From: Isoperla grammatica
Taxonomy: Eukaryota; Arthropoda; Insecta; Plecoptera; Perlodidae
Direction: 5' to 3'
Assembly: GCA_945910005.1 (NCBI GenBank)
Contig: OX246743.1
Coordinates: forward strand, 44,364,736 to 44,428,735
DNA: 64,000 nt
The position numbers and the translations under genes are program-made. How positions within the stretch are numbered: the first letter of the stretch is position 1; every line of letters starts with the position of its first letter. Shown here piece after piece: positions 61,747-64,000 of this stretch. The notes under the pieces were generated by a model. The model saw nothing but the letters and a program-made list of their open reading frames with translations. It did not search any database and had not been told where the DNA came from.

Positions 61747-63815
61747 GACCCCGTTTCCAACATTATTATCGGGTAGGGGGGAGTAGCGAAGTACTCCATG
61801 ACATACTTAAAAAATACCATTTTCTCACATTTAGCATTAATTATAGTTTAAACTAAAAAAGAAGCACATCTCTAACATACTATAACAAATGAGAGCACCT
61901 ACAAATGCATCAGAATACATTACTATTATAGATGTTAAATACATAACAGCAATGATTTGACACCTTCTTATGCTAAGATGCAATATAAAATACAAAATAT
62001 AGTTTTTATTAAAGTACAAGTAACCACAAAAGTAGGTAGTAAACTAGTGTACGCAATCACCTTGTGCCGGTCTGGCGGGGGGGAAACAGTTGCTCCTCGC
62101 TGCGAGTAGCGTCTCGCCATATGAACGGACTCTCCACTCGCTTCATCTGCCTTGCGAAGATGTTGTCACAAGACTTGGTCGCCAGCTTGAGAATATTGCT
62201 TTGGGCACTGCCTGCACACATAAGATGCAACATATAGTATATCAAAATATATAGCTGTCAATTAAAAAGGTCATAACTTTCTTAGGTGCTAGAAGTTCCT
62301 AGTGAATTGAGTAATGCACAGAAAATGCATATGCATACCTAGTAGTAATTTTCAACTAGTACCGGTACTTCAATATTCCCATGATAACATTTAAAACTAA
62401 AAGGAGAGACATTTCAATTTTAAAGGTAATGTAAGAAAGTAATTAGGCACAGTACAATACTTTTTTCATTAAAAAGTAATGAAATAATTGTATTATATTT
62501 TGACTGAAGTAATAAGTAAGTAACTTAATTTCACTTCTTTTGAAAAGTAATTTACCCAGGTGTGTATCGAGGGTGCATAGTTACCATTAGTCCGCAGCCG
62601 ACTGGCAACATTGTTGTAAGTGGCGTAGTCACACGATCGAACATGTTCGTACTGAGCCTTCATCTGTGTGCCGTCGTCAAGCAATGGCCGAACCTTTGCT
62701 TGTTCTGTGGAAGGAATACGCACAAGTTCAATCTTGGAGCGACAGGTCATTACTGAAACATTTTACAAGGTATAGTTTGATTAAAATAAAAAATATATTA
62801 GTATTTTATTCTGAAATAATTCCACACTTGCATAGCATAGCAGTAGATCAGGGTTTACGAGATTTTGTATTAATTTTGTAAGTACATATTTTTGTGCATA
62901 ACACCGAATTATTATTTTGTTTAAAAACACTTTACACCAAAAGGCAAACCATGAGTTTCAACAATATGTCAAGCATGTTTGTATTTACTGTATTTTGATA
63001 AAAATGTAAGTATATCCAAGTCCATGATTCAGTAACAATAATTGTGAAAAAGCACTGTATTTTAAATTTAAACAGATCACAATACATCTCCTCACATATT
63101 TAATTAAATCTTCTCACTGATTGTTTTATTTCAAAACCGTGAGCACACACAAAACGACGAATTGTCAAAACAGAAAACTCAACTTCAACATGTTTTTCAC
63201 CAAAATATGCTGCTTGCAATTCGATCACGAAGCTGCATCACATTTTAGGATGTTTGAAAATTGCGCCAATATTCTACATTTATTCATATGTGTAAAGGGG
63301 CTGAATCAAAATGATTAGTTAGTTATAATTAAAAAAACGAGATGATAAATTAGGCAATTTAAGAGCGGCTAGTACTTAAAAATAAAGGTATGTACAAGTG
63401 AAAATGGCTATCTATTAATAGAGTGTCTGTGATTACAGTTGTTTGGAATCTTGCTTACTCCTATTTTTAATTTTCAAGGTCAAGAACAGTAGTGTTGATG
63501 CCAAGTAGACATGTTTTTTCTCACTCTTTTACCTAAAAAAACAAGAATTTATAAATACTGGCGATCCTTATTTGTTTGCCACGACTGTACTTTGATGTAA
63601 ATTGGACAGAGGTAAGATAATTTTGATTTGTCAGCTGTTCCGTATTTACATTCTGCAACACAGAAGAAGAAAATGCATCAGGAAGAGAAATGACATTTCT
63701 ACTCACCTCTGAATTTCAGCCCTCCTCCTAGGCAAATGTTGCACTATTTGCGCGTAAATGAAGTATTCTAACCACTCCCTGTTTACTCCCGAATCCTGTG
63801 GGATGCTGAAATCTC
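42803..63815 (-). CDS. DLGAP-like: DLGAP/GKAP-family scaffold gene, 13 exons in window, 5' end beyond window
   Basis: DLGAP (SAPAP/GKAP, fly vulcan) proteins are adaptors between membrane-associated guanylate kinases and Shank; the DLGAP5/HURP branch binds microtubules in mitosis. Thirteen exons with GT-AG borders join in one frame: 63815-63707, 63232-63201, 62752-62585, 62211-62061, 61318-61072, 60184-60123, 49990-49824, 48931-47682, 45271-45146, 44973-44794, 44437-44210, 43768-43631 and 43051-42803. The total is 3107 nt, or 1034 residues plus stop. The last three exons form the GKAP domain: a helical YFLTVLRQEIEQL segment, LLVKQKLQQFEGLC, CEDLAGFWDMV, a basic ARKAREEARRKLM helix and VEIFVP. 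The N-terminal two thirds are Ser/Pro-rich and unrecognised. The usual C-terminal Shank-binding QTRL is absent. The 60184 and 63232 exons rest on splice sites and phase only. The first exon shown may belong elsewhere. Confidence 0.88.
43631..43768 (-). CDS. DLGAP-like: DLGAP-like exon, GKAP domain (FWD motif)
   Basis: 46 codons, phase 0 to 0, acceptor GTCTCCAG, donor AAG|GTAAGC. CEDLAGFWDMVKLQVDQV is the hallmark helix of the GKAP domain, and its FWDMV spelling resembles the HURP branch. It ends in RLKAAGWNK, matching the conserved LK...W of the family. Confidence 0.95.
44210..44437 (-). CDS. DLGAP-like: DLGAP-like exon, GKAP domain (first helices)
   Basis: 76 codons, phase 0 to 0, acceptor TTCCCCAG, donor ATG|GTGAGT. 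Contains DGRYFLTVLRQEIEQLNK, an acidic EDIPEEV loop and RLLVKQKLQQFEGLCHKN. Order and spacing match the N-terminal half of the GKAP domain. Confidence 0.95.
44794..44973 (-). CDS. DLGAP-like: DLGAP-like exon, linker
   Basis: 60 codons, phase 0 to 0, acceptor GTGTCCAG, donor GCG|GTAAGG. Encodes a Pro/Glu/Gln-rich segment beginning VVKIIPVELESD and ending LPPQQQVA. No domain. Confidence 0.85.
45146..45271 (-). CDS. DLGAP-like: DLGAP-like exon with LRPEFRAQL motif
   Basis: 42 codons, phase 0 to 0, acceptor TTGCTTCAG, donor CAG|GTAGGA. Encodes VLRHLRPEFRAQLALGS and ends KESGNKENQ. The compact hydrophobic/basic motif looks conserved, but I cannot name it. Confidence 0.85.
47682..48931 (-). CDS. 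DLGAP-like: DLGAP-like, large 1250-bp exon
   Basis: Enters in phase 1 and leaves in phase 0, 416 codons plus the split one. Acceptor TGTTGCAG, donor CAG|GTGAGT. Low-complexity, Ser/Asn/Pro/Arg-rich and predicted disordered, with SPGRLVIRSREVSPIRP-type proline-directed sites. Near its end RVERLYGPGALAQGF stands out as a likely binding motif. GC-rich coding bias contrasts with the flanking introns. Confidence 0.9.
49824..49990 (-). CDS. DLGAP-like: DLGAP-like exon
   Basis: Encodes GRPDNQLAVASRPHTLLLSP, then MASYESIGSCSLDVDV and ESAS. The donor CAG|GTACAG leaves one base, which joins AC of the next exon to give Asp. Acceptors at 49990 and 49984 are equally phased. The internal ATG (MASYESIG) could start a shorter isoform from the promoter near 59.3 kb. 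Confidence 0.8.
50255..51068 (+). mobile_element. Degenerate DNA transposon with Myb/SANT-like ORF
   Basis: Terminal inverted repeats of about 30 bp (CAATTACCACGTTTACATGC / GCATGTAAACGTGGTAATTG) bound an 814-bp element, with CATGTAAAC repeated in both subterminal regions. Inside, 50543-50915 encodes a trihelix Myb/SANT-like DNA-binding domain in two frames (MSKHNMRSNAEVLCMLDF, then ALELFKAIETEMRDAG, IQAKWKALK, CPFYDELNDML), split by at least one frameshift. PIF/Harbinger elements carry such a Myb-like protein beside the transposase. No transposase is present here. AATT flanks both ends if the repeats begin at ACCACG. Confidence 0.7.
51069..52690. other. Intronic non-coding stretch
   Basis: AT-rich intron of the minus-strand DLGAP-like gene. 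No exon or element is recognised. Confidence 0.4.
52697..52735 (+). promoter_or_regulatory. E2F-like palindrome and YY1-like site
   Basis: TTTTTTGGCGCGAAAAAA contains TTTGGCGCGAAA, a full match to the E2F/DP consensus. Immediately after it, GGCCGCCGCCATGATG combines a YY1-like core with a good Kozak context for a four-codon upstream ORF. The cluster lies about 100 bp before the THAP start codon, in an otherwise AT-rich intron. Confidence 0.5.
52824..52951 (+). pseudogene. THAP zinc-finger start exon, frameshifted
   Basis: THAP domains are C2CH zinc fingers found in cellular DNA-binding proteins and P-element/Kolobok-type transposases. From the ATG at 52824 the frame reads YKWCIVPMCTNTSVKTPKK, the start of a THAP finger (first C-x4-C pair, then NTS-x-KTP). 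In the annotated frame it ends at a TAA at 52937. The expected continuation IFVCVPKNNKRRR is present one base out of frame, so a single extra base near 52908-52911 disrupts it. The end shown is a possible donor, GACAGG|GTAATT. It may be a pseudogene, an assembly error, or an allele. It is antisense to the DLGAP-like intron. Confidence 0.65.
52952..53706. other. Non-coding between two nested short ORFs
   Basis: AT-rich, with a 17-nt poly(G) at 53575-53591. The later exons of either the THAP or the 53865 ORF are not visible here. Confidence 0.4.
53707..53865 (-). CDS. 52-codon ORF resembling the N-terminus of SWIM/YqaJ-type proteins
   Basis: Starts MTDGGSTKANSTNLPHIDG and continues MVANFFAGNDQFTGAELRGV. 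The F-x-x-AE-x-RGVK pattern after a short acidic helix is one I associate with the start of invertebrate proteins that carry a SWIM zinc finger and a YqaJ-type exonuclease domain, a family spread by PHIS/ISL2EU-like transposons. After RGVK the similarity fades and the frame stops at TAA, so this is either a truncated relic or a first exon with an unrecognised donor. A CpG-rich stretch with an inverted CCAAT box lies about 140 bp upstream. Assignment is from memory of the motif only. Confidence 0.45.
   Translation of the reverse strand: MTDGGSTKANSTNLPHIDGFMVANFFAGNDQFTGAELRGVKNAIQCALQYIH
53930..54030 (-). promoter_or_regulatory. CpG-rich promoter-like segment with CCAAT box
   Basis: GACCAATCAGCGCGCG (+ strand), i.e. 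CGCGCGCTGATTGG on the minus strand, sits in a GC-rich island within AT-rich intron. It lies upstream of the minus-strand ORF at 53865. CCAAT in reverse orientation is typical of NF-Y-bound promoters. Confidence 0.45.
54031..57490. other. Intronic AT-rich stretch
   Basis: No exon recognised on either strand. Contains a poly(G) of 18 nt at 57447-57464, a short GGGGA repeat near 56280-56297, and numerous AGGCCT palindromes. Confidence 0.4.
57498..58167. mobile_element. Possible hAT-like MITE
   Basis: The left end has GTGGGCGCGTTTGATAATG and the right end has the inverted CATTATCAAATGCCCCCTGT, with GAGAGAACAGA-type motifs facing each other further in. CAGGGGGC-like termini suggest a hAT element. 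No ORF, ends approximate, and no target duplication was confirmed. Confidence 0.4.
59168..59345 (-). promoter_or_regulatory. DLGAP-like: Candidate alternative promoter/first exon of the DLGAP-like gene
   Basis: On the minus strand, CGATTCAAGATGGCGGATCA contains a strong YY1-type initiator element (AAGATGGCGG) within a GC-richer patch. About 150 bp further on, GCGCTAT|GTAAGTATA is a consensus splice donor at 59167. The intervening RNA has only very short ORFs, so it would be a non-coding first exon joining the exon at 49990 and starting translation at MASYESIG. Confidence 0.4.
60123..60184 (-). CDS. DLGAP-like: Inferred 62-nt DLGAP-like exon
   Basis: Acceptor CTTCACCTGAG and a strong donor CATAG|GTAAGT bound 62 nt that enters in phase 0 and leaves in phase 2. 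That is exactly what is needed to link the exon ending at 61072 with the one starting at 49990. The frame gives a Lys/Arg/His-rich peptide (KTSYRKHQNKYVKPRKHRSH). Another frame starts MSNQENTEAI, so a first-exon role is also possible. Confidence 0.45.
60731..61110 (-). repeat. DLGAP-like: Five-copy 84-bp tandem array spanning a DLGAP-like exon-intron border
   Basis: Five near-identical 84-bp units repeat the last 23 bp of the 61318 exon (GGGCCGGACCTCAGCC..CCAAG), the donor AAG|GTGAGAAG and about 60 bp of intron. Exon-end borders fall at 61072, 60988, 60904, 60820 and 60736. Because 84 is divisible by 3 and no unit contains a stop, the frame stays open through every copy and each donor leaves phase 0. 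The frame finally stops about 200 nt beyond the last copy. Intron sequence after the last unit is diverged, so that end is probably the ancestral intron. Confidence 0.96.
61072..61318 (-). CDS. DLGAP-like: DLGAP-like exon with repeated donor
   Basis: Acceptor TTTTTCTCCAG. The first base completes AGA (Arg) from the previous exon. Encodes LAALLKKLSPRPRRSKS, CPWVVIEFSDTRPQSP and AVELNKRRLNASGPDLSRSK, ending in phase 0 at AAG|GTGAGA. It is basic and Ser/Pro-rich. Donor copies downstream could each add 28 residues (RSHLRRCGLCCIYCTTISIG-type). Confidence 0.88.
61319..62060 (-). other. DLGAP-like: DLGAP-like intron with (AT)n
   Basis: GT-AG intron between the 62061 and 61318 exons. Contains an (AT)n run at about 61710-61742 and an A-rich tract near 61373-61389. 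Confidence 0.8.
62061..62211 (-). CDS. DLGAP-like: DLGAP-like exon
   Basis: Acceptor TATGTGTGCAG, donor CAAG|GTGATT. Phase 1 in, phase 2 out. Encodes SAQSNILKLATKSCDNIF, RQMKRVESPFIWRDA and EEQLFPPRQTGTR. Both junctions restore sensible codons (GGC and AGA). Confidence 0.82.
62585..62752 (-). CDS. DLGAP-like: DLGAP-like exon (possible start MTCRSKIE)
   Basis: Acceptor TGTTTCAG, donor AATG|GTAACT. Encodes MTCRSKIELVRIPSTEQ, PLLDDGTQMKAQYEHV and YATYNNVASRLRTN. The first two bases (TA) precede an ATG, so this could be the first coding exon. Alternatively they complete a codon from the inferred microexon at 63232. Confidence 0.8.
63201..63232 (-). CDS. DLGAP-like: Inferred 32-nt microexon
   Basis: Acceptor GTGATGCAG, donor TTTTG|GTGAAA. 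Phase 2 in and phase 1 out match the flanking exons exactly, giving FVIELQAAYF between them. It was found only by looking for a phase-correct bridge, so chance is not excluded. Confidence 0.35.
63707..63815 (-). CDS. DLGAP-like: Upstream exon, probably DLGAP-like
   Basis: Acceptor CGTTTCAG, donor CAGAG|GTGAGT. Enters in phase 1 and leaves in phase 2. Encodes FSIPQDSGVNREWLEYFIY and AQIVQHLPRRRAEIQ, an aromatic, helix-like segment with good coding character. It could be the N-terminal part of the same gene or the end of another minus-strand gene. The gene continues past the window edge. Confidence 0.6.
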
Positions 63816-64000
63816 CTGAAACGTACATTCAACGTCAAATTATATCCTGCATATTGTCACGTCGCAATATTTATGTCCATTTCCATGTTAGTCTTCTGAT
63901 TGTAAAACAAATACGCAGTTGTTTCGTAAATTAAGTTTGTATCTATTGATAAGAGGTAAAATGTCTAGTTATCATCGATTTACTGATAATACGGTTTAGA

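Overview
The window is animal nuclear DNA. It has introns with GT-AG borders, a eukaryotic tRNA-Ser, tRNA-derived SINEs, many short foldback (MITE-like) elements and abundant micro- and minisatellites. The two recognisable genes are a Gbx-class homeobox gene and a DLGAP/GKAP-family scaffold gene, which point to a bilaterian. The repeat content suggests a marine invertebrate, but I cannot name the phylum from the sequence.

Layout. 1-12.6 kb: AT-rich, no convincing gene; two SINE copies of one family, a 59-bp direct repeat, an AT-rich ~148-bp tandem array, a perfect 132-bp-arm palindrome, MITE-like elements and homopolymer C runs. 12.6-16.3 kb (+ strand): 3' part of a Gbx gene. Its homeobox exon is preceded by ten tandem copies of a 134/135-bp unit spanning the intron/exon border, so there are ten splice-acceptor copies. 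An intron splits the homeobox after residue 44, and the last exon carries the Gbx C-terminal signature. The end of that exon is itself duplicated downstream. The N-terminal Gbx exon is not in the window. 16.3-42.8 kb: no supported protein gene. It holds a 71-bp minisatellite beside long GA and CT runs, a 1.6-kb duplication separated by a 200-N gap, a satellite-bearing insertion in one duplicate only, one tRNA-Ser(UGA), more foldback elements and a duplicated repeat with a shared small ORF.

42.8-63.8 kb (- strand): a multi-exon DLGAP-family gene that runs off the right edge. Thirteen exons (two small ones inferred from splice sites and phase) join in a continuous frame of 1034 codons plus stop. 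The C-terminal third is a clear GKAP domain. One exon ends in five tandem 84-bp copies of its own exon end plus splice donor. The large intron (about 50-60.1 kb) carries a possible alternative promoter and first exon, a + strand THAP zinc-finger start with an E2F-like palindrome upstream, a - strand short ORF resembling the start of a SWIM/YqaJ-type protein, and a degenerate Myb/SANT transposon.

Most unusual feature: two unrelated genes in one window each carry a near-identical tandem array placed exactly across an exon/intron border, one multiplying acceptors and the other multiplying donors. Each array contains AG|GT at the border. This is the geometry expected for intron gain, or for alternative splice-site ladders, arising by tandem duplication.
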